A stretch of 64,000 bases of DNA, from positions 24,954-88,953 of the forward strand of contig JAKABW010000002.1 in assembly GCA_021796535.1 (NCBI GenBank), read 5' to 3'. The DNA is from Actinomycetes bacterium. GTDB taxonomy: Bacteria; Actinomycetota; Acidimicrobiia; Acidimicrobiales; Bog-793. A model generated the notes under the pieces. It did not search any database. It was not told where the DNA came from and saw only the letters and a program-made list of their open reading frames with translations. This document shows positions 38,505 to 46,937 of the stretch, piece by piece. Both the position numbers and the translations under genes were made by a program. Numbering within the stretch: the stretch's first letter is position 1; each line of letters opens with the position of its first letter.

Positions 38505-39449
38505 ATGCCGCCCGCCGAGATTTCCCGTGAAGCAGAAGAATTCCTGGGGTACCTGGCGGTAGAGAAGGGCAGATCCAAAAACACCCTGGCTTCATACAGG
38601 AATACCCTTACCGTATATGAAAATTTTCTGGATCTTCACGGTCGGCATTCTCACGGGGAAGTTTCGGTCGGCGATATAGAAGGATTTGCCGCTTTTCTCA
38701 CCGAAAAGAACTATTCCCGCTCTTCGACAGCCCAGATGCTCTCGGCATTAAAAGGATTTTACCGCTTCTCCCTGCAGGAAAAGAAAATCGAAACCGATCC
38801 GACTTCGGATCTTTTTTCCGTGCGCCGTGCCCGTCTTTTGCCCAAACCGATATCCGTGGAAGAAGTCGAACTGTTGCTTTCTTCGGTTTCCGGCACCGAT
38901 CCCACTTCTCTGCGGGACAGAGCAATACTCGAAGTCATGTATGCGGCGGGTTTGCGGATTTCGGAAGTGACGGCTCTGTGTCTTGCCGACATAAAAGTGA
39001 CCGACATGGGGCTTTGGGTCATCGTCGTTCTGGGAAAGGGTTCCAAGGAACGCATTGTCCCCATAGGCAGACCGGCTCAGGGCGCTTTGACCGCCTGGCT
39101 TGGCGAGGGGGGCAGGGAAGCTGTTCTCAGAAAATACGGCACCGGTCAAAAAGTACGGGATCTGCTTTGGCTTTCTTCCAAGGCAAAACCCATGACCAGA
39201 CAGACAATTTGGCGGGCGGTCAAGACGAGAGCGGCGGCGGCGGGACTTTCTTCCAAAGTCACCCCCCATACTTTGCGTCACAGTTTTGCCAGTCACATGA
39301 TCGACAACGGGGCCGATATCAGGGTCATTCAGGAATTGCTGGGGCACGCTTCTTTGGTCACGACTCAGATATATACAAAAGTATCGGTGAAGAAGCTGAG
39401 AGAGGTTTACCTGGAAACCCATCCCCGGGCCGAAACGGCGAGGCGGTAG
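38505..39449 (+). CDS. xerD: Tyrosine recombinase XerD
   Basis: A 314-residue site-specific recombinase for chromosome dimer resolution at dif. The N-terminal SAM-like domain has EEFLGYLAVEKGRSKNTLASYRN. The catalytic residues are Arg in AAGLRISEV (near 149), His-Leu-Arg-His in PHTLRHSFASH (near 256), the later His in LLGHASLVTT, and the nucleophile Tyr in QIYTKVS (near 289). Length and motif spacing are those of XerC/XerD. The housekeeping context makes a phage integrase unlikely. Confidence 0.9.
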   Translation: MPPAEISREAEEFLGYLAVEKGRSKNTLASYRNTLTVYENFLDLHGRHSHGEVSVGDIEGFAAFLTEKNYSRSSTAQMLSALKGFYRFSLQEKKIETDPTSDLFSVRRARLLPKPISVEEVELLLSSVSGTDPTSLRDRAILEVMYAAGLRISEVTALCLADIKVTDMGLWVIVVLGKGSKERIVPIGRPAQGALTAWLGEGGREAVLRKYGTGQKVRDLLWLSSKAKPMTRQTIWRAVKTRAAAAGLSSKVTPHTLRHSFASHMIDNGADIRVIQELLGHASLVTTQIYTKVSVKKLREVYLETHPRAETARR

Positions 39450-39506
39450 CGGCCGGCGGCTTTTATCAAAAAATTTGTAACGGTTGAAAAATTTTTAGTT
39501 ATAAAA

Positions 39507-39527
39507 AAGTTTACTTGGGCTAAACTT
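39507..39527. repeat. Inverted repeat directly before def
   Basis: AAGTTTA (39507-39513) and TAAACTT (39521-39527) around CTTGGGC. It ends six bases before the def start and there is no Shine-Dalgarno sequence. It could be an operator, or it could reflect a leaderless or structured start. Confidence 0.4.
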
Positions 39528-39532
39528 ATAGT

Positions 39533-40036
39533 ATGGCTTCAAGTTATCCGATACGTATCATAGGCGATCCCGTACTGCGGCAACGCTCTTCCGAAATCAC
39601 AAACATCACTCCGGCTCTTGTGAAATTGGCTCAGGACATGTTGGAGACAATGTACGAAGCGCCGGGAGTCGGTTTAGCCGCGCCTCAGGTCGGTGTGGGC
39701 AGAAGGATCTTTGTTTACGACATAGGAGACGGTCCGGGAGTAGTCATCAACCCCACGATCTTGGAGTCGGACGGCGAATGGGTTTACAAGGAAGGTTGCC
39801 TTTCCATACCCGATATGGCGTGGGATTTGGTCAGACCCAAGACTGTCCGTCTTGCCGGAATCGATCTGGACGGCAACGACATAGATATGGAAGCCGATGA
39901 ACTTCTGGCCCGGTGTTTCCAACACGAAGTGGATCATCTGGACGGCGTGCTCGTGGTGGAAAGACTGAACGACGACCAAAGAAAAGAAGCCATGAAGATT
40001 ATCAGAAAGCGCGACATGGTCGCGACGCAAGGTTAG
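39533..40036 (+). CDS. def: Peptide deformylase
   Basis: A 167-residue metalloenzyme that removes the formyl group from new proteins. All three motifs are present: GVGLAAPQVG, EGCLSIPD (metal Cys) and QHEVDHLDGVL (HExxH). The length is normal. The ATG 39533 lacks a ribosome-binding site and is immediately preceded by TATAGT and an inverted repeat. fmt follows in the same frame after the TAG stop. Confidence 0.95.
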   Translation: MASSYPIRIIGDPVLRQRSSEITNITPALVKLAQDMLETMYEAPGVGLAAPQVGVGRRIFVYDIGDGPGVVINPTILESDGEWVYKEGCLSIPDMAWDLVRPKTVRLAGIDLDGNDIDMEADELLARCFQHEVDHLDGVLVVERLNDDQRKEAMKIIRKRDMVATQG

Positions 40037-40042
40037 GCGAAG

Positions 40043-40969
40043 CTGGCAAATTTAGTTTTTTTGGGTTCTCCGGAAGAAGCGGCACTTTGTCTGAAGGCCT
40101 TGCTCGGAGCCGGCCATGAAGTCAAAGCGGTAATCACGCAAAAAGACTCAAGGGGCGCACGCGGAGGGCTTCAACCGACAAAAGTAAAGCAGACCGCTCT
40201 GGAAAACGGACTTTTCGTGAGCGATGACGTCAATGATTTGCTCAGTTTTGCCCAAGAAGTCGACTGCGGAATCGTGGTGGCTTTCGGGCGCATCATCAAA
40301 CCGGAAATTTTGGAAAAAATTGCCATGGTAAATATCCACTTTTCTCTGTTGCCGCGATGGCGCGGAGCCGCCCCCGTGGAAAGAGCCCTCCTGGCTGGCG
40401 ACGGAAAAACCGGTGTATCTCTGATGGCAGTAGATAAAGGACTCGACACCGGGGGAGTCTTTGCCATGCAAGAAATCGAAATAGACGATGAGGCAACGGC
40501 CGGAGAATTGCGTCTCCGCCTTACCGAAATCGGTATAGAGTTGCTTTTGGAAAGGCTGAGTCTTCCCGCAGACGCTGTGGTCGCAAAAGATTCTCCGCTG
40601 GGAGTTTCCGCTTATTTCAAGGACTCCGTTCCGCAAAGCGGAGAACCCACTTATGCGGCCAAGATAACCCCCGCAGATTTAAAAATCGGCTGGCCGGATC
40701 CTTCGACGCTGACCTTGCGGCGCATCAGGGTGGGGAAAGCCTGGACTCTGTTCCGAGGGGAAAGGCTGATTGTCCACTCGGCGGAGCGCGCCGACTTGCC
40801 GTCGGATGAGTCTCTTGTTCCCGGTTCAATTGCACAAGACGGTGTCGTGGCCACCTCGGACGGTGCCGTCAGACTGATCAAGGTGCAGTCGGCGGGCAGG
40901 GCGCCCCTTGACTTTGCGGCTTGGGTAAAAGGCGTCCATCTGCAAAACGGCGAGAGATTGGGGGAATAG
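40043..40969 (+). CDS. fmt: Methionyl-tRNA formyltransferase, probable CTG start
   Basis: About 308 residues; it formylates initiator Met-tRNA. Motifs: LGSPEEAALCL, FGRIIKPEIL and the family core NIHFSLLPRWRGAAPVERALLAGD, plus a C-terminal OB-like domain (TYAAKITPADLKI). No ATG, GTG or TTG allows the first beta strand (ANLVFLGSPE). The TTG at 40061 would begin inside it. The in-frame CTG at 40043, ten bases after AAGG (40029-40032) in the end of def, restores it. The frame directly continues that of def across one TAG codon. Confidence 0.88.
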   Translation: MANLVFLGSPEEAALCLKALLGAGHEVKAVITQKDSRGARGGLQPTKVKQTALENGLFVSDDVNDLLSFAQEVDCGIVVAFGRIIKPEILEKIAMVNIHFSLLPRWRGAAPVERALLAGDGKTGVSLMAVDKGLDTGGVFAMQEIEIDDEATAGELRLRLTEIGIELLLERLSLPADAVVAKDSPLGVSAYFKDSVPQSGEPTYAAKITPADLKIGWPDPSTLTLRRIRVGKAWTLFRGERLIVHSAERADLPSDESLVPGSIAQDGVVATSDGAVRLIKVQSAGRAPLDFAAWVKGVHLQNGERLGE

Positions 40970-41661
40970 TGGAAAACGACGGATTTCAAAAAATAAGAAT
41001 AGCGCCGTCCATTTTATCGGCGGATTTTTCAGTGTTGGCCGAGGAAATGGCTTCCGTGGAGCCCTTCGTGGACTGGCTGCACATAGACGTCATGGACGGT
41101 CATTTCGTGCCCAACCTGACAATAGGTCCGCCGGTGGTAAAAGCCATCCGGCCACACAGCAAAGCATTCTTTGATGCTCATCTGATGATGACCAATCCTG
41201 AAGAATATTTTTCCGCTTTCGCTTCCGCCGGGGCGGACTCGGTCACTTTTCACGTTGAGACAGGCGATACCGGGAACAGAATCGCGGCGGCCAGAGAAAA
41301 AGGCTTAAAAGTCGGATTGGCCCTCAACCCGGACACGGCTTATGACGCCGTCCGTCCCTACCTTGCCTCCGTCGATCTTTTGCTTGTCATGAGCGTCTTT
41401 CCAGGTTTCGGCGGACAGTCTTTCATAGCCGATGTGCTGGATAAAATAAGGGCGGCACGCCTTGATATCGACAGGCAGGGTCTGAAAGTATTTTTGCAGG
41501 TGGACGGGGGGATCAACGCAGAAACGGCCGCTTTGGCTGCGGCCGCCGGGGCACGAATTTTTGTGGCCGGCTCGGCTGTTTTTTCTGCACCGAACCGGGC
41601 CGCGGCGATCGAGGCGATATACTCCTCCGCACAAAAAGCAGGTATGCCCGAGTTGTTTTGA
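40969..41661 (+). CDS. rpe: Ribulose-phosphate 3-epimerase
   Basis: A 230-residue TIM barrel of the pentose phosphate pathway. Signatures: IAPSILSADFSVLAEE, WLHIDVMDGHFVPNLTIGP, HLMM, VMSVFPGFGGQSF, VDGGINAETA and FVAGSAVF. The GTG start at 40969 overlaps the fmt stop (TAGTG); a longer frame from 40921 lies inside fmt. The def-fmt-rpe order is common in Actinobacteria, but rsmB, often between fmt and rpe, is missing here. Confidence 0.95.
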   Translation: MENDGFQKIRIAPSILSADFSVLAEEMASVEPFVDWLHIDVMDGHFVPNLTIGPPVVKAIRPHSKAFFDAHLMMTNPEEYFSAFASAGADSVTFHVETGDTGNRIAAAREKGLKVGLALNPDTAYDAVRPYLASVDLLLVMSVFPGFGGQSFIADVLDKIRAARLDIDRQGLKVFLQVDGGINAETAALAAAAGARIFVAGSAVFSAPNRAAAIEAIYSSAQKAGMPELF

Positions 41662-41714
41662 TGTTATGATATGCCGGTACGACTCCGGAGAAAACACGAA
41701 ACCGAAGAGGACGG

Positions 41715-42590
41715 ATGTTAAAAATAGCATTGCCAAAAGGATCACTGGAAAGTCCCACACTCGACCTTTTTGCCGAAGCCGACTTGGCGGTGATCAGGGG
41801 TTCGGATGTCGATTACCGGGCCTCCGTCGATGATCCGAGGGTGAGTGAAGTCAGAATACTGAGACCGCAGGAAATCCCTCTCTATGTCGCCGAAGGTATT
41901 TTTGATCTCGGCCTCACCGGAAGGGACTGGATCAACGAGACGGAAGCGGACGTGGAGTCTTTGGCCGTTTTGCCGTACTCCAAGCGCACCACCAATCCCA
42001 TTAAAGTTGTTTTGGCGGTGGGCGGGACTTCCGGGATAGAAAAGCTTGCCGACATCAAAGACGGCACCCGGATAGCCACCGAATACCCCAATCTGACAAG
42101 ACGTTTTTTTGAAAAACTCGGCGTAAGGGTGGAAGTGAAGCCCTCTTACGGCGCCACCGAAGCAAAAATTCCGGAAATTGCCGATGCCGTCGTGGAAATT
42201 ACCGAAACGGGGAAGGCCTTGCGCGCCGCCGGACTAAAAATAGTGGCGGTTTTGCTGGAGTCCTACACGGAGCTGATTGCCAATAAAGACTCTTTTGCCG
42301 ACGACGCAAAAGCTCATGCCATGTCCCAACTGCGCACTTTACTGTTGGGAACCCTGGAGGCCAGGCAACAGGTACTGGTAAAAATGAATGTGGCGAAAGA
42401 AAACCTCCAAAAGGTGATAGGGGTTCTGCCTTCCATGAAGGCCCCCACGGTTTCCGAACTTTACAGCGGCGAAGGTTTTGCCGTGGAGACCGTTGTGCCG
42501 AAGTCTTCCATCAATATTTTGATTCCCGCGCTTTGCGACAACGGGGCAACCGATATTTTGGAGTTGAAGCTGTCTAAAATAGTCCGTTAG
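41715..42590 (+). CDS. hisG: ATP phosphoribosyltransferase, long form
   Basis: 291 residues; it catalyses the first step of histidine synthesis. The catalytic part has LKIALPKGSLE, EGIFDLGLTGRDW and the PRPP-loop region TRIATEYPNLTRRFFE, then EITETGKALRAAGLK. The C-terminal HisG_C domain (about 215-290) is the histidine-sensing ACT-like regulator of the long form, so no HisZ partner is needed. hisE, often adjacent in Actinobacteria, is not present. Confidence 0.94.
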   Translation: MLKIALPKGSLESPTLDLFAEADLAVIRGSDVDYRASVDDPRVSEVRILRPQEIPLYVAEGIFDLGLTGRDWINETEADVESLAVLPYSKRTTNPIKVVLAVGGTSGIEKLADIKDGTRIATEYPNLTRRFFEKLGVRVEVKPSYGATEAKIPEIADAVVEITETGKALRAAGLKIVAVLLESYTELIANKDSFADDAKAHAMSQLRTLLLGTLEARQQVLVKMNVAKENLQKVIGVLPSMKAPTVSELYSGEGFAVETVVPKSSINILIPALCDNGATDILELKLSKIVR

Positions 42591-42602
42591 GGTGGGTTTT
42601 GA

Positions 42603-42845
42603 ATGCTTAAGGAAGAAGACATTTCGTTGTTGACAACTCCGGTTTTTCCGGCCTCAGTAAAGGGTTTTGATGAGGCAAGGGGAACAGGGTGTCTGCACCG
42701 GGAGGGACACGAAGAGGATATTTTTTTTCACTGCACACAATTGACGGACGGAACGCGGAGCATAGATGTCGGGAGGAAAGTCCTTGCCGGAATCAGACCC
42801 GGAAAGGCCGGAGCCCCCGAGGCCTGCAATATAGTTAAGCTGTAG
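42603..42845 (+). CDS. Small cold-shock-domain-like protein
   Basis: 80 residues resembling a divergent cold-shock (OB) domain: G-x-V-K-G-F-D-E-A-R-G-T-G-C (VKGFDEARGTGCL) then DIFFHCTQLTDGTRSIDVGRKV. The FFHCT segment takes the place of the RNP2 motif F-V-H of classical Csp. Similar small proteins occur in Actinobacteria; RNA or single-strand DNA binding is inferred. It follows hisG by 12 bases, and its last 11 bases overlap the end of the convergent DUF1844 gene. Confidence 0.65.
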   Translation: MLKEEDISLLTTPVFPASVKGFDEARGTGCLHREGHEEDIFFHCTQLTDGTRSIDVGRKVLAGIRPGKAGAPEACNIVKL

Positions 42846-43254
42846 GCTCCCGGTCGTCTTTCGTCCCGTTGTCCGTGCCGGCGGCTTTGGCAATTTGGAC
42901 GTAGACCAACTGGAGCTGCGCAAGTCCTTCCCGCAAGCTGTGTTCTGCCTCTCCCAATCTGCCGGCGAGTTTTTCCGTGACGGCCCCCATGGCATCTATG
43001 GCCAGAGAAGCCTCTTTTATCCCGGGCGGGTCGGAGGAAAGGTGAATGGCCGCCAGCTGAAACAGTCCGTAGCAATGGTTTGCCACGATCTCTTCGGCCG
43101 GCATCGATCTCAACCTTTGTTCGATGTCTTGAATTTCTTTGACAGGATCGGTGACGGAGTCCTCGGCGGGTTGCCGTTGCGTGTTATCCTGTGCCGGGGC
43201 CTTTGCCGGCCTTCTGATTTCATGTTCGCCGTTTGGTGTCCAGATGCTACTCAT
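42835..43254 (-). CDS. DUF1844 protein
   Basis: 139 residues from the ATG at 43254; the frame is open upstream but only as hydrophobic noise. The N-terminus is disordered (Pro/Gln/Asp). The helical part NHCYGLFQLAAIHLSSDPPGIKEASLAIDAMGAVTEKLAGRLGEAEHSLREGLAQLQLVYV is the DUF1844 signature. The family has no known function but is regularly found beside infC in Actinobacteria, as here, in divergent orientation. Confidence 0.8.
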   Translation of the reverse strand: MSSIWTPNGEHEIRRPAKAPAQDNTQRQPAEDSVTDPVKEIQDIEQRLRSMPAEEIVANHCYGLFQLAAIHLSSDPPGIKEASLAIDAMGAVTEKLAGRLGEAEHSLREGLAQLQLVYVQIAKAAGTDNGTKDDREPTA

Positions 43255-43406
43255 GTATGCTATTATATAAAAATATAAATAAAAGTAAATGGGAAAGCGG
43301 GGCCTAACCCCCACCTTTTCACCGTAATTTTTGCGTGTGGCTGGGTCATGGTTTTATCGGTTTTGCTGACCCTTGGTTTATGTCGTAAAAGTATTGCGAC
43401 GTTTTG

Positions 43407-43425
43407 AAAGGAGTGAGGCCCGATA
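43407..43425 (+). promoter_or_regulatory. Shine-Dalgarno and AUA start of infC
   Basis: AAAGGAG at 43407-43413 is the best ribosome-binding site in the region. Nine bases later comes ATA (43423-43425), in frame with infC. The ATG at 43456 has no comparable signal. IF3 genes are known for using AUU/AUC/AUA starts, which lets IF3 repress its own translation. Confidence 0.7.
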
Positions 43426-44097
43426 ACCACCGCATCTTCTGCCAACGAGCTCAAAATGAATGACCGCATCCGAGCTCGTGAGGTACGCCTAGTCGGACCG
43501 GACGGAAATCAACTCGGCATCAAACCGATCGCCGAGGCTATTTCTATTGCCCGCAGTATGGATCTGGATCTTGTGGAAGTTGCCCCCATGGCAAGTCCGC
43601 CTGTTTGCAGAATTTTGGACTACGGAAAATATAAGTTTGACGAAGCACAAAGAGCCAAAGAAACAAGACGCAAGTCTACGAATGTTGCGATCAAGGAAAT
43701 GAAATATAGGCCCAAGATCGGACAAGGCGATTTTGAAACAAAAACCAGACAGGTTTTGAAATTCCTTGCCGAGGGCCATAAAGTCAAGGTCACAATCATG
43801 TTCAAAGGCAGGGAAGTATATTATCCGGAACTCGGACAACAAATCGTTGACCGCATTGCCGAACAGGCGCAAAGCATCGCCAAGATTGAAAGCGAAGCCA
43901 GGCTTGACGGACGCAATATGGTGATGGTCCTTGCCCCGGATAAGCGAGCCATGCGTTCTGTATCGGCAAAATCGTCACCAAAACCGCCCGGGTCCAAGAA
44001 TCCCCCGGAGGAGTCGCAAGTGCTGACCGTCGAGGAAAACACTTCCGGTCAGACAGAAGAAAAAGCGATGGCATTATCAGAGGCTGAAAACGCCTAG
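43423..44097 (+). CDS. infC: Translation initiation factor IF-3
   Basis: About 224 residues from the ATA start (213 from ATG 43456). The N-domain has NDRIRAREVRLVGPDGNQLGI, a Lys-rich linker helix follows, and the C-domain has KEMKYRPKIGQGDFETKTRQVLKFL and KVKVTIMFKGRE. IF3 keeps 30S subunits free and checks the initiator tRNA and start codon. An extra acidic/Ser-rich tail of about 40 residues follows the C-domain. It is the first gene of the infC-rpmI-rplT operon. Confidence 0.95.
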   Translation: MTTASSANELKMNDRIRAREVRLVGPDGNQLGIKPIAEAISIARSMDLDLVEVAPMASPPVCRILDYGKYKFDEAQRAKETRRKSTNVAIKEMKYRPKIGQGDFETKTRQVLKFLAEGHKVKVTIMFKGREVYYPELGQQIVDRIAEQAQSIAKIESEARLDGRNMVMVLAPDKRAMRSVSAKSSPKPPGSKNPPEESQVLTVEENTSGQTEEKAMALSEAENA

Positions 44098-44117
44098 TAA
44101 CAACATCAAGTTGTTGC

Positions 44118-44137
44118 GACAAACCAAGACAAACCAA
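44118..44137 (+). repeat. Two direct 10-bp repeats in the infC-rpmI gap
   Basis: GACAAACCAA at 44118-44127 and again at 44128-44137, just after a small AACAAC/GTTGTT hairpin. They lie in the 83-base leader of rpmI; a role in L20/L35 regulation is only a guess. Confidence 0.5.
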
Positions 44138-44180
44138 ACAGAATTTCAAAGTATTGAGTACATAAGAGGAAGAGGATAAA

Positions 44181-44375
44181 ATGCCTAAGATGAAAACGGA
44201 CAGAGGGGCAGCGGCAAGGTTTAAGGTTACCTCCACGGGTAAAATACTCAGACAAAAAGCCAACAAGTCTCACTTGCTTGAGAAAAAGTCTTCTGTCAGG
44301 ACAAGAAGACTTTCCGGAACAACGGAAGTTTCGCAGGGTGACAAAAAGCAAGTAAGACGTCTTCTCGGTATATAA
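44181..44375 (+). CDS. rpmI: 50S ribosomal protein L35
   Basis: A 64-residue basic protein: [20 protein letters not shown] at the start, [12 protein letters not shown], then RRLSGT and the KKQVRRLLG ending. It has standard length and position between infC and rplT. The ribosome-binding site AGAGGAAGAGG precedes the ATG. Confidence 0.97.
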   Translation: MPKMKTDRGAAARFKVTSTGKILRQKANKSHLLEKKSSVRTRRLSGTTEVSQGDKKQVRRLLGI

Positions 44376-44439
44376 AAATTTATCCGTACCTGGATTTTAC
44401 AAACAGACAACACGTTGATTATAAGAAAGGGATTCTAAA

Positions 44440-44823
44440 GTGGCCAGGGTAAAAAGATCTGTAAACGGCAAGAAGCATCGCAGGGCGATACTGGATCAGG
44501 CCAAAGGGTATTATGGCAACAAATCAAGGACATTTCGTTCCGCCAACGAACAGGTAATGCACTCGCTCGCCTACGCTTACCGCGACAGGAGAGCCAAAAA
44601 GGGAGATTTTCGCAGACTTTGGATTCAGAGAATAAACGCAGCCGCCAGGTTGGAAGGAATTTCTTACTCCAAACTGATTGCCGGCCTGCATCAGGCGGAA
44701 GTGGCAGTCGACAGAAAAGTGTTGGCCGACATAGCCGTCAATGACAGAGAGACCTTTGCTTCTTTTGTAAAGATTGCCAAAGAACATCTCGATGGCGGCG
44801 GTCAATCTTCTTCCGAAAACTGA
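44440..44823 (+). CDS. rplT: 50S ribosomal protein L20
   Basis: 127 residues: [55 protein letters not shown], then the [10 protein letters not shown] core. L20 is an early assembly protein that binds 23S rRNA. It starts with GTG at 44440, behind AAGAAAGGG. It ends the ribosomal operon, followed by a strong hairpin. Confidence 0.97.
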   Translation: MARVKRSVNGKKHRRAILDQAKGYYGNKSRTFRSANEQVMHSLAYAYRDRRAKKGDFRRLWIQRINAAARLEGISYSKLIAGLHQAEVAVDRKVLADIAVNDRETFASFVKIAKEHLDGGGQSSSEN

Positions 44824-44889
44824 TACGCATCGGTATCCGAAATCGGAAGCCGGGCTCTTCGTCTGACCGGCCAAAAATATGTTTCATCC

Positions 44890-44927
44890 GAGTATCGGCC
44901 TTGTCGAATTGGACATGGCCGATACTC
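44890..44927. terminator. Long hairpin after rplT
   Basis: GAGTATCGGCC (44890-44900) pairs perfectly with GGCCGATACTC (44917-44927). Inside, TGTC and GACA pair for four more base pairs. There is no T-run after it, so it may be a partial terminator, an RNase III site or a processing signal between rplT and the methylase gene. Confidence 0.5.
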
Positions 44928-44956
44928 ATTGTGTGTCGAGGGTTTGCGTGATATAA

Positions 44957-45781
44957 GTGAGCGAAATTGTTTTGGCGCAACGCCATTATAAAGTCCAGCG
45001 TCTGAAGCGCCTTGTTCAAAATAAATCTTACAGAAAGACTGAGCGCAAATTCGTTGTCGAAGGCGTCAATTCTTTGAAAGCCGCCGTCGCCGCCAAAGCA
45101 GATATCGAATCTGTTTTTTACGATCCCGGTGTTCAAAATAACGAAGAGTCTTTTTCGCTTCTGCTTGCCCTGCAAGCGCAGGGTATCCGTTGTTATGAGT
45201 TGAAACCGGGCGTAATGGATAAGGTGGCCGATGCCGTCACGCCGCAGCCCATCTGTGCCATTGTGGAGATGAAAGAAAATTCAATTTCTTTTCTGGATAC
45301 CGTACTGTCTTCGGAGAACGCGGACACGGCGGTTGTTTTGGTGGCGGCAGACATCAGAGATCCCGGCAATTTGGGTACGCTGTACAGGATAGCCGATGCC
45401 TCCTCCGCCGCGGCTGTGGTAACGACAAAAGGGTGTGCCGATCCTTTTTCACCCAAAACGGTACGTTCTTCCGCCGGATCGGTTTTCAACATTCCTTTGG
45501 TGACGGAAGCGGAAACCGCGGAGCTGGTCTCTTTTTTGAAAGAACGCGGATTTTTTCTGCTGGCAGCCGATGCCAGAGACGGCGCGAATTATGTCGGGTA
45601 CGATTACAAATATCCTCTGGCTCTCTTTTTTGGCAACGAGTCGCACGGTCTGAACAGTCAGGTGCTGGACACCTGTGACGCATCGGTGAAAATTTTTATG
45701 GGGGGCGGCGCGGAGTCCCTCAATGTGGCGATATCGGCGGCGGTAATCTGTTTTGAAATCAAGCGCCGCCGAGACGTTTGA
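44957..45781 (+). CDS. SpoU/TrmH-family RNA 2'-O-methyltransferase
   Basis: 274 residues. The N-terminal substrate-binding domain begins VQRLKRLVQNKSYRKTERKFVVEGVN. The SPOUT knot part has motif 1 DIRDPGNLGTLYRIADAS, motif 2 LFFGNESHGLN and motif 3 ESLNVAISAAV. It would use SAM to methylate rRNA or tRNA; the target is not clear from sequence. The start is GTG 44957. A TrmH-family gene between rplT and pheS is common in Actinobacteria. Confidence 0.9.
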   Translation: MSEIVLAQRHYKVQRLKRLVQNKSYRKTERKFVVEGVNSLKAAVAAKADIESVFYDPGVQNNEESFSLLLALQAQGIRCYELKPGVMDKVADAVTPQPICAIVEMKENSISFLDTVLSSENADTAVVLVAADIRDPGNLGTLYRIADASSAAAVVTTKGCADPFSPKTVRSSAGSVFNIPLVTEAETAELVSFLKERGFFLLAADARDGANYVGYDYKYPLALFFGNESHGLNSQVLDTCDASVKIFMGGGAESLNVAISAAVICFEIKRRRDV

Positions 45782-45848
45782 CTAGTATCATAAAGCTATG
45801 CCGGCCGCAGCCGGCAAATGCGTTTATGCGAGTGTGAAGGCTCAAGAC

Positions 45849-46901
45849 ATGGAAGAAAAAATAAAGACCATCATCGCGACTCTGGATTCTCTTGTCGCAG
45901 AAGGAATATCGGCTTTTGAAGAAGTCGGCGAATTGGCGGCCTTGTCCGCTTTGGAGTCTTTATATCTCGGGAAAAAGTCTGTCCTGGGTGGGGTCAAAAA
46001 AGAAATGTCTTCACTCGATCCAGAAGAAAGAAGATCGGTGGGGGAAAAGCTCAATGCGGCCAGGGAAACTTTGGAGAAGAAGGCGCGACATAAAAAAGAA
46101 CTGCTGGAAGCGGCCCAACTGAAAAGACAAATCGAAGAAGATATCTGTGACATAACGGAAGTCAATATCGCCGGACTTTATGGGCACCTGCATTTGGTCA
46201 GCCAGATACGCCAGGAGCTTGAGGATATTTTTCTTGGCTTGGGCTATGAAATAGCCGAGGGAAACGAAATTGAATCCGACTGGTACAATTTTACAGCGCT
46301 GAACGTGGATCCCGATCACCCTGCCCGCACCATGCAGGACAGCTTTTATCTCGATACGGTTGACGGCAGTTCGATCCTGTTGCGCACCCATACTTCCCCC
46401 GTACAGGTACATTTACTGGAAAGAGGGGAATTCCCCATTTATGCGATCTGTCCCGGCCGCGTCTATCGGCGCGATACGGCGGATCCCAGACACCTGCCTG
46501 TTTTTCATCAGATAGAGGGTCTGGTGGTGGATGAGGGGATCGGCTTTGCGGATTTGAGGGGAACAGTCGAAGTCTCCATGCAGGCCATTTTTGGCAGCGA
46601 GACAAAGACACGGCTGCGACCCGGGTATTTTCCTTTTACCGAACCTTCCGCCGAGTTCGATATAACTTGTGTTATCTGTAAGGGCCAAGGATGCAGAACC
46701 TGCGGCGGCCAGGGCTGGATAGAGTTGGGAGGCTGCGGACTGGTACACCCCAACGTATTGGCGGCTTCCGATGTGGATACCGGCCGCTACAGCGGCTTTG
46801 CCTTTGGTTTTGGGATAGACAGGCTGGCCATTATGCGGCACAATATTTTTGATATCAGATCTTTGATCGAAAACGACATCCGGTTTTTGTCGCAATTCTG
46901 A
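45849..46901 (+). CDS. pheS: Phenylalanyl-tRNA synthetase alpha subunit
   Basis: 350 residues: an N-terminal coiled coil (about 1-95) and a class II catalytic core with GYEIAEGNEIESDWYNF (motif 1), RTHTSPVQVHLL, GRVYRRDTADPRHLPVFHQIEG (motif 2), and GFAFGFGIDRLAIMRH (motif 3). A Cys cluster CVICKGQGCRTCGGQGW near 280 could bind zinc. The start is ATG 45849, behind GAAGG; the longer frame from 45798 lacks a signal. Confidence 0.96.
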   Translation: MEEKIKTIIATLDSLVAEGISAFEEVGELAALSALESLYLGKKSVLGGVKKEMSSLDPEERRSVGEKLNAARETLEKKARHKKELLEAAQLKRQIEEDICDITEVNIAGLYGHLHLVSQIRQELEDIFLGLGYEIAEGNEIESDWYNFTALNVDPDHPARTMQDSFYLDTVDGSSILLRTHTSPVQVHLLERGEFPIYAICPGRVYRRDTADPRHLPVFHQIEGLVVDEGIGFADLRGTVEVSMQAIFGSETKTRLRPGYFPFTEPSAEFDITCVICKGQGCRTCGGQGWIELGGCGLVHPNVLAASDVDTGRYSGFAFGFGIDRLAIMRHNIFDIRSLIENDIRFLSQF

Positions 46902-46937
46902 TCTTTAACTGCAAAGACTTACCTATAAGGGGAACAT

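Noticed and set aside
38505..39449. Tyrosine recombinase as a phage or island integrase
   Set aside because: Length, motif spacing and the pyrG-Nudix-recombinase neighbourhood are those of chromosomal XerD; no att-like repeats are seen.
40061..40969. fmt starting at TTG 40061
   Set aside because: This would cut off the first beta strand of the formyltransferase fold; the CTG at 40043 keeps it and has a Shine-Dalgarno.
44849..44872. GCCGG/CCGGC hairpin after rplT as a terminator
   Set aside because: It is followed by A residues rather than T on the plus strand, and nothing on the minus strand ends there.
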